Shown: positions 1 to 10,415 of the stretch, one piece after another
Layout: every line of letters starts with the position of its first letter
How positions within the stretch are numbered: the stretch's first letter is position 1
Assembly (NCBI GenBank): GCA_951640165.1
Contig: OX621263.1
Location: forward strand, 5,912,501 to 5,976,500
Source of the DNA: Pseudoips prasinana
Taxonomy: Eukaryota > Arthropoda > Insecta > Lepidoptera > Nolidae
Length of the DNA: 64,000 bases
Direction of reading: 5' to 3'
The notes under the pieces: generated by a model
What the model was told of the DNA's origin: nothing
What the model saw: the letters and a program-made list of their open reading frames with translations, nothing else
The model's database searches: none
Program-made: the position numbers and the translations under genes

Positions 1-1310
1 CAAAAATTTTTGAAAAGGTTATTAATTCTAGACTTCTTAACTATTTGTCCACAAACAGCATTTTAGCCGCTACCCAGTTTGGGTTCAGAAGAGGAATATC
101 TACTGAAGATGCTATTCTAACCCTCACTGACACAATAACTCAAAACATCAATCAGAATAATAAAACAGTAGGTATTTTTCTAGACTTATCTAAAGCTTTT
201 GACACTGTCTCTGTCCCCAATCTAATTTCCAAGCTAGAAAACTATGGAATACGTGGAATTGCGCTTGACATGTTCCGAAGCTATCTTACAAACCGGAGTC
301 AAGTTGTAAAGGTGGGAGATCATTTAAGTACTAATGAGCCTATAACTTTTGGTATCCCTCAGGGCAGTGTTTTAGGACCTACACTCTTTCTTATTTACGT
401 AAATGAGCTGTGTAATCTTAATTTGACTAACACAAAAATTGTTTCCTTTGCTGATGACACAGCTCTTATTATCCACGGTCGCAGCTGGCCAGAAACCCAA
501 ATGTATGCAGAAAGAGCACTGGCTGAAGTCATGCAATGGTTATCCGAAAACCTGCTAACCCTTAACATCAGCAAGAGCAAGTACATCCCATTTTCCCCGA
601 ACACCCGTGGTCAGCCTCTATCATTCTTCCAAATCAGAGCTCACAACTGTACAATCTCAGATGACAACACCTCCTGTGATTGTACCCTCCTCGAACGTTC
701 AAATAGTATCAAATATCTCGGTGTTGTAATTGATAACCTTATGAGTTGGAAGACGCAGATAAATTCAATATCAGCACGAGTAAGAAAACTTATCTACATT
801 TTTAAAAAACTAAGATCTGTTGTTGACTTTAAATGTATGATTAATATATACTATGCGTTAGCCCAATCTATAATTGGTTATTGTGTAACGGTTTGGGGAG
901 GAGCACCTAAGACAACCATGCTTCGGATGGAAAGGGCACAGAGAGCTGTTTTAAAGGTTCTTGCGAGGAAACCAATTAGATTTCCTACTGCTAGTATCTA
1001 TTCACTGTGCAGGGTCCTTACTGTGAGGCAGTTATTTATTTTCCAAACGATATTACGTAAGCACAGCCTACTGACATATGATCCAAGCTATTGTACGAGA
1101 AAGAGAAGGTAGGATCGAGTTTGTAAATTAGAGCCTCGCAAGACTACAATGGTGAGTAAACATTTTAGTTTCATCAGTGCCAAACTCTATAATAAAATTA
1201 ATAAAATCATAAATATTTACCCCCTAACAAAGAATGAACTTAAAATAAAAATCCGAAAATGGCTACAAACACTGGATTATGGTGCCACCGAAGATTTTGT
1301 TATGAAATAA
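1..1310 (+). pseudogene. LINE reverse transcriptase, jockey/CR1-like group, left-truncated, one in-frame stop
   Basis: The frame is open from base 3 at the window edge, so the true start lies outside. Visible RT motifs in order are the fingers QFGFRRGIST near 78-107, motif A FLDLSKAFD near 177-205, GIPQGSVLGP near 350-380 and catalytic FADD at 447-458. The thumb and the C-terminal region typical of non-LTR retrotransposons (VWGGAPKTTMLRMERAQRAV) follow. A TAG at 1110-1112 interrupts the frame, but the same frame continues for 65 codons to a TAA at 1308-1310. That extension contains the family-like end KLYNKINKII...PLTKNELK...RKWLQTLDY. The element is therefore a coding LINE disabled by a single nonsense change, at least in the visible part. 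The protein would copy its own RNA into the genome by target-primed reverse transcription. The exact clade is not settled by eye. Confidence 0.88.
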
Positions 1311-1346
1311 ACAGGACACGTACACACACTCACGCGCGAGCGCTCG

Positions 1347-1349
1347 ACC

Positions 1350-1402
<53 letters not shown>
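1347..1402. repeat. (CA)n microsatellite
   Basis: A nearly pure CA dinucleotide run lies just after the LINE stop codon, in its 3' UTR. Confidence 0.95.
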
Positions 1403-1403
<1 letters not shown>

Positions 1404-1556
1404 TTCCATGATACTAACATTTTGTGTTTAGTCTATAAGTATTATTATTATTAAAATCGATTGTAGCTCTTTAATTTGTCAATTTATAAATTGTATTCTA
1501 AATTCGCATGCAAATTATTATTATTATTGTATTAAATAAAGAACTATGTATCAATG
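1403..1556 (+). repeat. 3' end of the preceding LINE
   Basis: AT-rich sequence ends in an AATAAA signal (ATTAAATAAAGAACTATG) followed by short ATGTATCA-like repeats. This is the usual form of a LINE 3' tail in this window. The boundary at 1556 is approximate. Confidence 0.5.
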
Positions 1557-1560
1557 TATC

Positions 1561-1680
1561 TGGAGGCGGGCGTTGATAGCTGCGCTACAGTTTTTACTTT
1601 TGCGGCTATCATCGTTATCCATTATGTAATGTAATCCATTGTTGTAAGTTCACACAATAAATCATTATTATTATTATTAT
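1561..1680 (+). repeat. Short LINE-type 3' end with (ATT)n tail
   Basis: A sequence ending CACAATAAATC is followed by a run of ATT repeats at 1662-1680. The AATAAA plus microsatellite tail suggests a 5'-truncated LINE copy. No coding part remains. Confidence 0.45.
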
Positions 1681-1689
1681 ATATTATAA

Positions 1690-1856
1690 ATATTTGTGTG
1701 ATGAGCACGCATATTTGTTTCTGAGTCATGGATGTTTTCTATGTATTTAAGTATTTATCTATCTATATAAGTATGTATATCGTCACCTGGTACCCATAGT
1801 ACAAGCTTTGCTTAGTTTGGGGCTAGGATGTTCTGTGTGGCATTGTCCCTAGATAT
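1690..1856 (+). repeat. Metulj-like SINE, body and tail, diverged
   Basis: It shares the body of the common SINE seen elsewhere in the window: the AAGTATTTATCTATCTATAT stretch and ACAAGCTTTGCTTAGTTTGG near 1800. The tRNA head is missing and the tail is variant. Confidence 0.6.
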
Positions 1857-1921
1857 AGATATTAAAAAAGTCAAAGTATAAAAATAATACGATAAATATG
1901 AATATAAATGAGGGCAGTTTA

Positions 1922-2433
1922 AAGCCTATGCACACCACGTTTTTTAAGCGCGCCGTCGACGCACGTTGCCAAAACGCGCGTTAGCATCGCGTGTGTATCG
2001 ATACAGACGCGCCGGTGCCGCGCGTTTGTATTGCGTTAGCATCGCGTCGACGACGGCTCACTTTTATCCTACGGAGCAGTGCCTCTAGCACGAGTTCCTG
2101 CAGTTTACTTACTCGATCACACGTAAAGTTTCGTCCCATACATTGAGCACCAGAGTTTTAGTTCTTAATAGTTTCCACGAGAGGCGCTGGTGCTCAATGT
2201 ATGGGAAGAAACTGTACGTGTGATCGAGTAAGTAATCTGCAGGAACTCATGCTAGAGGCACAGTTTGTTGTCATTTGTATCGATACAAACGCGCGGCACC
2301 GGCGCGTCTGTATTGATACACACGCGCGTTAGTAGCGCCGTCGACGCGCGTTTGTAGCGATACAGACGCGATGTCTGTATCGCTACAAACGCGCGTCGAC
2401 GGCGCGCTTTTAAAACGTGGTGTGCATAGGCCC
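1922..2433. mobile_element. 512-bp GC-rich foldback MITE with TTA target duplication
   Basis: The ends are inverted copies: CCTATGCACACCACGTTTT on the left, its complement on the right. TTA stands on both sides (1919-1921 and 2434-2436). The inverted repeat extends almost to the middle. Subterminal parts are short GC-rich palindromic units of the type CGCGTTTGTATCGATACAG. A second, inner inverted repeat (about 2079-2155 against 2190-2263) fills the core. A 3-bp TWA duplication is typical of PIF/Harbinger elements; that assignment is inferred from the duplication only. No transposase is encoded. Confidence 0.85.
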
Positions 2434-2451
2434 TTAGTAAGAAAAAGCACG

Positions 2452-2765
2452 GTTTTCTGGTGCTATAAAGTGTACTCTATCTATCTATATGTTTAACTTC
2501 TTTTTGGAACGAAGTTCCTTATCGCGCGTTGTGAAAGGGGGCTAGACGGAAAAAATTCTTACGAAAAGTTGTCACGACACTTTTTGCAGCTGTGCGGCGT
2601 GCGCATGTTTCTCTGTCTGTCTCTCTCTCTCTCTCTTATAGAAAGCAAGCCAGATATTTTCATTTCTATTTCGATTATTTTTGTTGAGTGTATACAGGTT
2701 TTTTGTACATAATAAATAATAAGAAATAACTTCGTTCCATCCGGGTGTCCCTTGACACCTCTCAA
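2452..2765. repeat. LINE-type tail plus an unassigned repeat
   Basis: Bases 2459-2491 read GTGCTATAAAGTG followed by CTAT repeats. This matches the LINE tails at 28.9 kb and, inverted, at 50.4 kb. From 2500 to 2755 there is a segment bounded by GGAACGAAGTTCC at the left and AACTTCGTTCC at the right, with an internal (CT)n run near 2614-2636. The inverted boundary words hint at a separate element, but its duplication is not clear. Confidence 0.4.
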
Positions 2766-3125
2766 GTCTTTTTTTATATAAACTGTGTTTTCTATATTAA
2801 GATTAGATGTTTAATACTTAAATAAACATTACGTAAGACACAAAGCGCCTCAGTCGTAGCTCTAACAAAAAACCGCCTCATATATATAACTTAGACACCG
2901 GAAGTCTGTGCCACGGTTCACGTAACATTAACTCAGACTATTACGTAGGAGCGCTATTCTTTGTGCAAAACAACTCAGACATAAGTCGAGCAAGTTCATT
3001 TCGAGACATACCTTTTTAGGGGTCCGCACCAAAATGGCGGACAATGAAGCCTTATTGTGCAACTCCGTTTGGCTAAATGGTAGCGAGTTCAAGTGCAGAT
3101 TTTGTGCATGTTGTTTACAGTTAGC
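2766..3125. other. No recognisable feature
   Basis: About 360 bases with no ORF, inverted repeat or match to other repeats in this window. Confidence 0.5.
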
Positions 3126-3720
3126 CTAGGATGCTTTTACTCGGGGCCCCGATATGGGCGGAAAGCCTGACGAAAAAACATCGCTCTGTTGCGTCGGCCA
3201 CAGCGAGCGATGGCTGTCAGAGCTATCAGGGGATATCGCACGATCTCCTTCGAGGCGGCGACTCTCCTTGCTGGATCACCGCCGTGGGAACTCGAAGCGA
3301 GAACTCTCGCGCTGCTATACAGGTGGCGTGGGGAGGCGCTCGAGCGGGGCTTTCGGCCTGCGTTGCGAGAAATCGAAGCGCGACGGTCGGAGCTCCACTA
3401 TAACACGGTGGCAGAGTGGAGACAGCGACTTGCGCAGCCAAATTCGGGGCACGCCACTATAGTGGCGGTAAGACCCATTAATGAGGAATGGCTGGAGAGA
3501 AGGCATGGCGACCTCACTTACCGGCTTACGCAGGTACTCTCGGATCATGGATGCTTCGGGAAGTACCTGCATCGGATAGGCCGAGAAGAGATGCCCGGTT
3601 GTCACCATTGTGGTGGCCCCGTTGACACGGCGCTTCGCCCATTGGTGTAATGCCGAGCTTGGGAGACACATTGCCGTGTTCTCGGGGCTGCAATGGGTGC
3701 GGCTGACTTCTCACTTGCAA
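3126..3720 (+). pseudogene. R1-like LINE, C-terminal end of ORF2, two frameshifts
   Basis: Three frames carry successive parts of one protein. The first (from 3131) gives LLLGAPIWAESLTKKHRS. The second (from 3189) gives RRPQRAMAVRAIRGYRTIS and runs to the cysteine cluster CHHCGGPVDTA near 3599-3628. A third frame after about 3635 carries HWCNAELGRH, completing a C-x2-C...H-x4-C-type zinc knuckle. R1-clade LINEs end in this way, with a CCHC motif after the RT. Base composition is far more GC-rich than the surroundings. The copy is 5'-truncated and has two frameshifts (near 3190 and 3635), so it is dead. Which R1 family it belongs to cannot be fixed by eye. Confidence 0.8.
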
Positions 3721-4182
3721 CGGTGACCGAATTCATGGTTCCAAGCGAGAGTCTTGGGATATTGTCGCCACCTTTTGCGAGGAGGTGATGGTAGCAAAAG
3801 AGGTGGCGGAGGGAGAACGGGAGGCATTGTCTTCCCGCCCAAGCCGCGCCAGGAGAACCGGGCGTCGGAGAGCGCATATCGCCAATCTCCGGCCTCCATG
3901 AGGTGAGGCCTGCGGGCGGTGGACTTGGGGCAGTCCACTGTCCGACCAGAATAGGCCTGAGACGGCGGCGCGCCGTGTTCCGCGCGCGCCTCTTTTGAGA
4001 AGGGGGGCAAGGGTGCCCCCAACGGAAGTAGGGCTCACTGAAAAGTGGGCCAGCGCCTGTCCAGATTGCGGTGAATGCGCGAGCGTATCCCGTGGTCTCG
4101 ACTGTAGGTAGCTGAGGAACACCGTGGGGTTTTAGTCGGTAAACCCAGCCCTACCATCAGGCTGGGCCAAGTAAAAAAAAAA
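3721..4182 (+). repeat. R1-like LINE 3' UTR with poly(A)
   Basis: GC-rich sequence continues from the pseudogene to GGGGTTTTAGTCGGTAAACC (4126-4145) and a 10-base A run at 4173-4182. A related 3' end lies inverted at 60.87-61.02 kb. Confidence 0.75.
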
Positions 4183-4239
4183 GATGATTTTACTGGTGGT
4201 GTCATATTTGTATAATCTGGTAAAGAAAATATATCTTCA

Positions 4240-6107
4240 GTAACAATAAATCTATATGCAGTATGTCAAGTTTGATAAAGGGTGCATACAACAATTATAA
4301 ACACCGCATGCAGAGTGAGTTCCAAGAAAATCCGAAGGTCTTCTGGGCTTATGTCAATTCAAAAAAAGACACTAGAAATCCCCACCAGATTTTCAAGGAC
4401 GGGAAGGTACTTACTAGAGACCAGTGTGCCAATGAGTTCGCGAAATATTTTTACTCAGTTTTTAGCTCAAGAATACCTGATTTGGACGTAGAAGCGGCAA
4501 TAAACCAGGCTGGTGGTGAGAATGGAGCGTCAAGGGTCCACCTGGAACAACTGTGGCTAGAGGACGTGCAGTTTGCCCTACAAACCCTAAAGCCAAAAAA
4601 ATCTACAGGTCCTGACGGTATACCACCTTTCATTTTCAAGGACTGCCGATTGGTATTCAGTAGACCACTTCTGCACATTTATAATCAATGTTTGGCGACG
4701 GCGGTTTTTCCTGAGAGATGGAAAATAACTAAAGTAGTTCCAGTTCCAAAGGGAGGATCCACATCCAAGATAGACCAATATAGACCCGTGGCAGTACTCT
4801 CAACTCCAGCTAAGGTACTAGAGGCTGCGGTCCACAAAAGGATATTTACACAGGTTAATGTACAGCTCTCAGAGGCACAGCACGGCTTTAGACCAGCTAG
4901 AAGCACTACTAGCAATCTACTTAACTATATGAGCTACGTCACACCAGCTGTAGATGGGGGAGGGCAGGTTGATGTAGCTTATTTTGACTATAAAAAAGTT
5001 TTTGACCTAGTGGATAATGATGTACTACTTAAAAGGTTGGCAGCAACGGGGTTTACCCCCCACTTGTTGACCTTTTTTGCTAGTTACATGTCAAACAGGC
5101 AGCAGTACGTAGAATACGCTGGATACAGATCAGACAACTATTTTACTAGGTCAGGAGTAAGTCAAGGTAGCAACCTGGGTCCTCTGGAGTTCATACTCAT
5201 GATAAACGACCTTCCTAAAGTCGTCAAAGATGCGCAATGTATTTTATTTGCTGACGACATAAAGCTGTATCACATTATCAACAATTTAGAGGATTGCCAA
5301 AAATTGCAAGAAGACGTAAATAGGGTTGTGACATGGAGCAAGGAAAACCAATTGGAATTTAACGTCTCTAAATGCATGACAATGACGTTTAGCCGTGCTC
5401 TTACTCCGGTCGCTTACCCATATCAAATAAAGGAAATACCTGTAACAAAAGTGACTAAAATCAAAGATCTGGGGGTTTATTTCAACTCTAATTTAGAATT
5501 TCGGGAGCACATCATAAAAACATGCAAAAAGGCTTACAGAAACCTAGGGTTTATGCTGCGGGTGGCTCGTGGTTTCACTAATATCAAAGCAGTGGTGGCT
5601 TTGTATAACTCTTTAGTTAGAAGCCAATTAGAATTTAATGCAGTTATCTGGTCTCCACATGAAACTAAATATAGTGTCATGTTGGAGAAAGTACAAAATA
5701 AATTCATTAGGTATATTTATAAAAAACTCTATGGGGTATACCCGTTTTACCCAAATAAGTATCCTACCTTATTCATTCTGGGCATGGTGGGATACAACGA
5801 GTTAAGAGTGAGACGAAGTTTTGCGCTAGTCTCTTATATTTTTAAGGTATTTAGGGGAAAGATACACAATCCGGACGTGTTGTGTAGGCTGGGAATGTGT
5901 GTCCCGGATAAATATGTGTGGAGGAGGCGACAGCCGCGCCTGCTGGCCATACCGCGCGCTCGCACCAAGCTGCTAAGCGAAGCTCCTTTCACCCGTGCAC
6001 TGCGTACTCTCAACAGTATTGCAGACGAGATAGACGTGTTCTGTTGTACACTGGGCGAGTTCACAGTAAGGGCTCTTTATATTATTAGTTATTGCATGAT
6101 ATTATAA
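4240..6107 (+). CDS. LINE reverse transcriptase ORF, 5'-truncated, 614 codons from first ATG
   Basis: The frame opens after a TAA at 4221-4223. The first ATG (4263) lies inside the protein, because the apurinic endonuclease domain that should precede it is absent. From the ATG, residues 1-110 are the linker to RT, then KSTGPDGIP near 113. Motif A FDYKKVFD is near 241, SQGSNLGP near 300 and FADD at 329-332, with the thumb and C-terminal domain after that. All three RT aspartates appear present and there is no internal stop. It would reverse-transcribe LINE RNA, but without the endonuclease it cannot prime on its own. The ORF directly follows the R1-like poly(A), with about 60 bases between. 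The group is jockey/CR1-like; exact clade uncertain. Confidence 0.85.
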
Positions 6108-6194
6108 AAACCTGTAATATAATAGAAATATAATATGCTGTCTACATTATCGCATTAGGTTATATAACCTGTAATGATAATTGTAAAGAGGAAA

Positions 6195-6225
<31 letters not shown>

Positions 6226-6226
6226 A
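6108..6226 (+). repeat. LINE 3' UTR with (AAAT)n tail
   Basis: A short AT-rich UTR ends in nine AAAT units at 6191-6226. This marks the 3' end of the LINE whose ORF stops at 6107. Confidence 0.8.
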
Positions 6227-6286
6227 CTTGATACGAGGCGTTTAACTGCGCGACGATGGCTAATGCTTGTTCTTATATTATTTGAC

Positions 6287-6975
6287 AAGCTCTTCCCCGC
6301 GGTTTTACCCGCGTTAAATTTATAAATTAACACGGTCTCTCCCTTGTAGGTGAAAGCGTGATAATATGTAGCCTATATGTTGACGCGAGTTTTTAGTAAT
6401 ATTCAAGCAAAATTTGAAGTAAATCCATGCAGTACTTTTTGAGTTTAGCCCGGACATACATACAGACAAACAGACAAAAATTCTAAAAACTATATTTTTG
6501 GCTTCGATATCGATTGTAGATCACGGGGCGTGATCTACAATCTATACATATAATAAAATCGTAGGAAAGTCAAAACTGTACATTTTATATTATTTTTTTT
6601 AAATACTTGGGGCGTGATCTACAATAGATATCGAAGCCAAAAATATAGTTTTTAGAATTTTTGTCTGTGTGTCTGTTTGTCTGTATGTATGTCCGGGCTA
6701 AACTCAAAAAGTACCGTATGGATTTACTTCAAATTTTGCATGAATATTACTAAGAGGTCGGGTCAACATATATGCTACATATTATCACGCTATCACCTAC
6801 GGGGGAGGAGATATGATAATTTTTAAAATTTAACGCGGGTAAAACCGCGGGGCACAGCTAGTAAATTATATTACAAATACAAGTAGCGATAAAGATACAA
6901 ATACAAATATCCTTTTAAAAAAATATTCAGTTTTGACTTTCCTACGATTTTATTTACATGTAATATACATAGATA
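6287..6975 (-). mobile_element. Helitron (family 1), reverse orientation, split by an inserted Helitron
   Basis: Bases 6287-6534 read as the reverse complement of the family-1 3' half: CCCGCGGTTTTACCCGCG near 6297, then the body to CGATTGTAGATCAC. The missing 5' piece reappears at 6907-6975 (ATCCTTTTAAAAAAATATTC, TTTGACTTTCCTACGATTTT). Between the two lie a palindromic joint, a complete forward Helitron and about 45 unassigned bases. Confidence 0.7.
6541..6861 (+). mobile_element. Non-autonomous Helitron, family 1, complete (321 bp)
   Basis: It starts TCTATACATATAATAAAATC and ends with hairpin GCGGGTAAAACCGC then GGCACAGCTAG. The base before is A (6540) and the base after is T (6862). This is the standard Helitron signature: 5' TC, 3' hairpin and CTRR, insertion between A and T without duplication. 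It has no coding capacity and would depend on a Rep-helicase elsewhere. Other copies are at 24.96, 33.3, 36.4, 50.7 and 63.0 kb. Confidence 0.92.
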
Positions 6976-7357
6976 ATTATAGTGAGCCACCTAGGAAGCA
7001 TTTACTATTTCACCAGACAAAAGAGGCTAGTGTGGGCTCAAGTTGTCTAGCAAATACGGAACCCTCACCTCGGTGCTCAAGTAGATACCATTCGTACTTG
7101 GATGGTATTTCTATTTTACCTTCGATTTTCGTAAACCTTTTGCATCAACGAAATGCCCAATATGAGCGATCATCTTATCAACAAATGTTAACATCACATC
7201 TACATAATCAACAATCCGCACATTTACATGATCAGCAATCTGCACATCACATCAGTAGCGCACGCGCACCCATACTCGTTCCACTGGTCAGCTGCATTGT
7301 TTCCGTGTTTGAATGGACTAAGTCAGAAGACATAGAGGGATATCATCCATATTAAAC
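6976..7357 (+). other. Segment with a 140-codon ORF of unknown nature (6933-7355)
   Basis: An ORF begins inside the Helitron fragment and stays open to 7355. Its product is rich in His, Gln and Ser, with repeated LHNQQSAH and LHDQQSAH. I recognise no domain. Because it starts in transposon sequence it is probably a chance frame. It lies between a Helitron 5' piece and another Helitron 3' end, so it could also be captured DNA. Confidence 0.25.
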
Positions 7358-7425
7358 TATTAGCTGTGTACCGCGTTTTACCCGCGCAATCTTTATAAAT
7401 TATAGCCTAAGTGTTATTTTTTTGT
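7358..7425 (-). mobile_element. Helitron 3' terminal fragment, reverse orientation
   Basis: Reverse complement of the family end: TTAGCTGTG, CCGCGTTTTACCCGCG, then TTTATAAATTATAGCCTA. The rest of the element is not seen. Confidence 0.65.
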
Positions 7426-7486
7426 TTTTATAAGACAACGCCAACACTAGGGAATTTAATACCTGTGCTATTTATGGGTTACAAAA

Positions 7487-7562
7487 ATAGCTGTCCTGCG
7501 CGGGAATCAAACCGGTGTGGCGAGTGTACTAAGTGGGACGCCACACGTGCAGTCTAATTTAG
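7487..7562 (-). repeat. tRNA-headed SINE fragment (second SINE family)
   Basis: On the reverse strand it reads CTGCACGTGTGGCG then a tRNA-like B box (GGTTTGATTCC) and GCGCAGGACAGC. A better preserved copy lies at 37.5 kb. Confidence 0.6.
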
Positions 7563-7590
7563 GATCGTGCAAGAGGATGTTTTTTTTTCA

Positions 7591-7690
7591 AATGAATTCA
7601 TTTATTTATCTCTTCAACACAAATGGTTACATTTCACATATATAACAACATATGGAATTTATGCATAATTAGAGTGAAGAAGTACATTAG
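7591..7690 (-). repeat. LINE X 3' end, interrupted
   Basis: The left part (ATTTATTTATCTCTTCAACA) matches the 3' end at 54.1 kb. The copy breaks at 7690 against another LINE. Bases 7651-7690 return inverted at 9402-9449. Confidence 0.55.
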
Positions 7691-8397
7691 GGAATAAAAT
7701 AAATAATAAAATAAAATAAAATAAAAAAGGTTTTTATTCACGTAGACTTTAAAAAAGCGCTTGTAAATAGTCAGAACATGTTTGTAGTAATATAGTTGTA
7801 TACATTAGATATTATTTCTAGTAACATAGATATTTAGGTACATCTTGTATGAAAACATTTATAAAATTTATTTTATTACAGAAATGATATTTAGCTAGCT
7901 CGTATCAAGTTATTGTCAAGAGATTATGTTTAATTATCTAGTTTAAGTCTAATATTTTTACTACATATTGTCAATGGTTCTGTCTATATTAAAGGTATTA
8001 TTATTATGACGGACCTTGTGTCAATAACGACGGTCGCGCTTTAATGCTACCACCGGATCCAATGCGCCCCAACTGAGAAGACCCAGCGAAACAAACTCAG
8101 TGGGTTCATCTACTACCGGTTTCAACACGACCCAGTTGAGACGGTCCGGCGAAACATACTCAAGCGGGCATGAACACGGGATTTGGTCCAATTAGAGTAA
8201 TTATTTAGTAGGCATACACAATATATGCTCGATTGGTTGTCTGAATGCTTATTATTTTAGATTATATTTAGGTATACAAAAGAAAAACTTCGAAACAATA
8301 ACATTATTCATTTTGAGACAGAGTCAATGATTTTAAATTAAGTATATGATAGCAATCATTTACAGATAGTTCACGTAACACAGCAGATCAGTCATGT
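7691..8397 (-). repeat. LINE Y 3' UTR with A-rich microsatellite tail
   Basis: It runs from the stop codon at 8398 leftwards to AATAAAAACC and an (ATTTT)n/(ATTT)n tail at 7691-7727. The words AAAAAAGCGCTTGTAAATAG and TTTAATGCTACCACCGGATC recur in 5'-truncated copies at 16.9, 44.4, 54.6 and 57.7 kb. Confidence 0.8.
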
Positions 8398-9345
8398 CTA
8401 TATGGCTACAAGATCTCCAGCGAGCAATGTGCAGGTAGGAAGTGAGAGCCAGACGTCTTTGTCATCGATGTACTCTTTAGTGGTGTAATAACCCCTAGCC
8501 ATAAGTACACGTTTAATATGTGTTTTAAAACTTGTGTTAGGCAGATCAGTAATTTGAGTAGGAAGCTTGTTATAAAACCTAATACAATTTCCTAAAAATG
8601 ATTTATTAGTTTTGCTTACTCTAAAGCCTGGCATGGCTAGTTTGTTTTTATTCCTAGTATTTATATTATGCAGTTCACTTTTCTTTTTATAATTATGAAT
8701 ATTTTTTCTAACAAACATTATATTCTGATATATATATTCCGATGGCACAGTAAGTATATTTATTTCTTTAAACAAATTTCGCAAAGAATCGCGACTGCCT
8801 AAACCATAAATGGCTCTGACTGCTCTTTTCTGCAATACAAAAATAGTACCTATGTCAGCCGCCGAACCCCACAGCAGAATGCCATACGACATAATGCTAT
8901 GAAAGTACGCGAAATACACTAATCTAGCAGTTTGTTCATCTGACAATTGCCTTATTTTCCAGACAGCATAGGAAGCCGAACTTAATTTACCTGCAAATTT
9001 TTCAATCTGAGGACCCCATTGCAATTATGAATCAAGTGTCAATCCTAAAAATACGGTCGATGGGACTAAATCTAATATTTTCGCATTAAGTGCAACTGTT
9101 GGTACAATTTGAGTCACATTCGGCAATGAGAACCTGATGCATTTAGTTTTACCTGCATTTAACAAGAGATTATTTGCCGAAAACCATTCTGATATAAAGC
9201 TGAGTGTTTTATTATGCTCAATAAGATCTTTATCCTTTCTATTTACTTTAAATATGAGCGACGTATCATCAGCGAACAAAACTATCTCTGATACTTTCTC
9301 TAGCAGATAAGGGAGATCATTTATATAAACTAGATATAGATATGC
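8398..9345 (-). pseudogene. LINE Y reverse transcriptase C-terminal half, one in-frame stop
   Basis: The reverse strand encodes LVYINDLPYLLEKVSEIV, then LFADDTSLIFK (catalytic FADD near 9268-9279). After that come the palm end (WFSANNLLLNAGKTKCIRFS), thumb (SASYAVWKIRQL) and C-terminal domain (ILLWGSAADIGTIFVLQKR). A single TAA at 9025-9027 splits the frame; translation resumes in the same frame as LQWGPQIEKF. The 5' end is lost upstream of about 9345, so fingers, motif A and endonuclease are absent. It belongs to the jockey/CR1-like LINEs and is not functional. Confidence 0.85.
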
Positions 9346-9361
9346 AAGAAATATATATAGA

Positions 9362-9570
9362 TATGCAACCAGTTTTGTGAGAGACTATTGCATATCTATA
9401 TGTATTCCCTAATGTACTTCTTCACTCTAATTATGCATAAATTCCATATGTTTTTGTATATGTCCTATCACAGGCACCAGTCGGTGCCTGTTATGGTTTA
9501 GTACAATCCTGTATTACAGGTCACCAGTGCCCCCACTCCGCGTATTCCATTATATAAACCCGAGTGTAAC
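9362..9570. repeat. LINE X remainder, partly inverted
   Basis: TTTTGTGAGAGACT (9375) and TGTATTACAGGTCACCAGTG (9511-9530) match the element at 54.1-54.26 kb in the same orientation. Bases 9402-9449 are an inverted copy of 7651-7690. It marks the far side of the LINE Y insertion. Confidence 0.5.
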
Positions 9571-10200
9571 ACGCTTACAAAAAGAAATTTCAACAGCTCA
9601 TAAAAACTAATTAAAATTAAAGCAAAAATAAGGAACTTTTCAAGACAAAAAATGGTATGAGGTAAATGCATGTTAGTGTAGTGTATGTTGTGTTTGTTTC
9701 GTATGGATATAGGAAAATAGGTGTGGCATTAGAGCAAGGAAGAATGTACACAACGAGAAAGAAAAGAAAAACTAGATTATGGGTCGAAGGATAAATAAAT
9801 CCGTGAGTCTACGTAGTTATGTATGTATATTTATCGTTTGTGTAGTAAATCGTTACCAGTTTCGAGTTTTAGCTATTTAGCGAATTTTGAAGTAATAAAA
9901 TAAATATTTACCCGCTACCGCTTATAAATTACTCCATGCAAAGTGAACGTTTAACCCAGCGGCCGATAAGGCTCTTCCCAGAATTGATGTGCCTCTAGTA
10001 CCATAAATACGCGTACCCATATGAGGACGAATAAATTAACTGTTCTCTGTACTGGGGGTGGTTTTAAGGGTTTCAATGTTTGATGCCGTCTCTGATTCGA
10101 TTCTTCATTTCTATCACTAGGAAATTCAGTTTTATTTTAAGTTATAAGTTTATAAGATAGAAAAAAAAATACTTACATAAATCTGATAAAATTATAACTT
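9571..10200. other. No recognisable feature
   Basis: AT-rich sequence of about 630 bases with no ORF of note and no match to other repeats in this window. Confidence 0.45.
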
Positions 10201-10212
10201 AAAAACTTAACT

Positions 10213-10415
10213 TTAATATCGTACTGCCATCTGATCCCAAACTACTAACAACTGATATATATACTTAAATAATTTAAAACCTAGTAATATTATACCTGTA
10301 TATGCGCAAATTTGTGATGCTTGTTAGTATTTTACGCAAAAACTACGGAACGATTTTGATAAACTTCGTAGCTATAGGTATAGCTTATATATCCGAATAA
10401 AACATAGCATGTAGT
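10213..10415. repeat. SINE tail fragment (-) and Helitron-like 5' fragment (+)
   Basis: CTGCCATCTGATCCCAAACT (10226) is the inverted Metulj-like SINE tail. From about 10285 the sequence ACGCAAAAACTAC...ATATATCCGAATAA matches the Helitron at 19.83 kb. Both are partial. Confidence 0.55.

Noticed and set aside
3189..4122. Several overlapping ORFs on the reverse strand at 3.2-4.1 kb
   Set aside because: They are shadows caused by the high GC content of the R1-like LINE on the plus strand.
6933..7355. 140-codon ORF as a host gene
   Set aside because: It starts inside Helitron sequence, has no recognisable domain, and there are no supporting copies. Kept only as a low-confidence segment.
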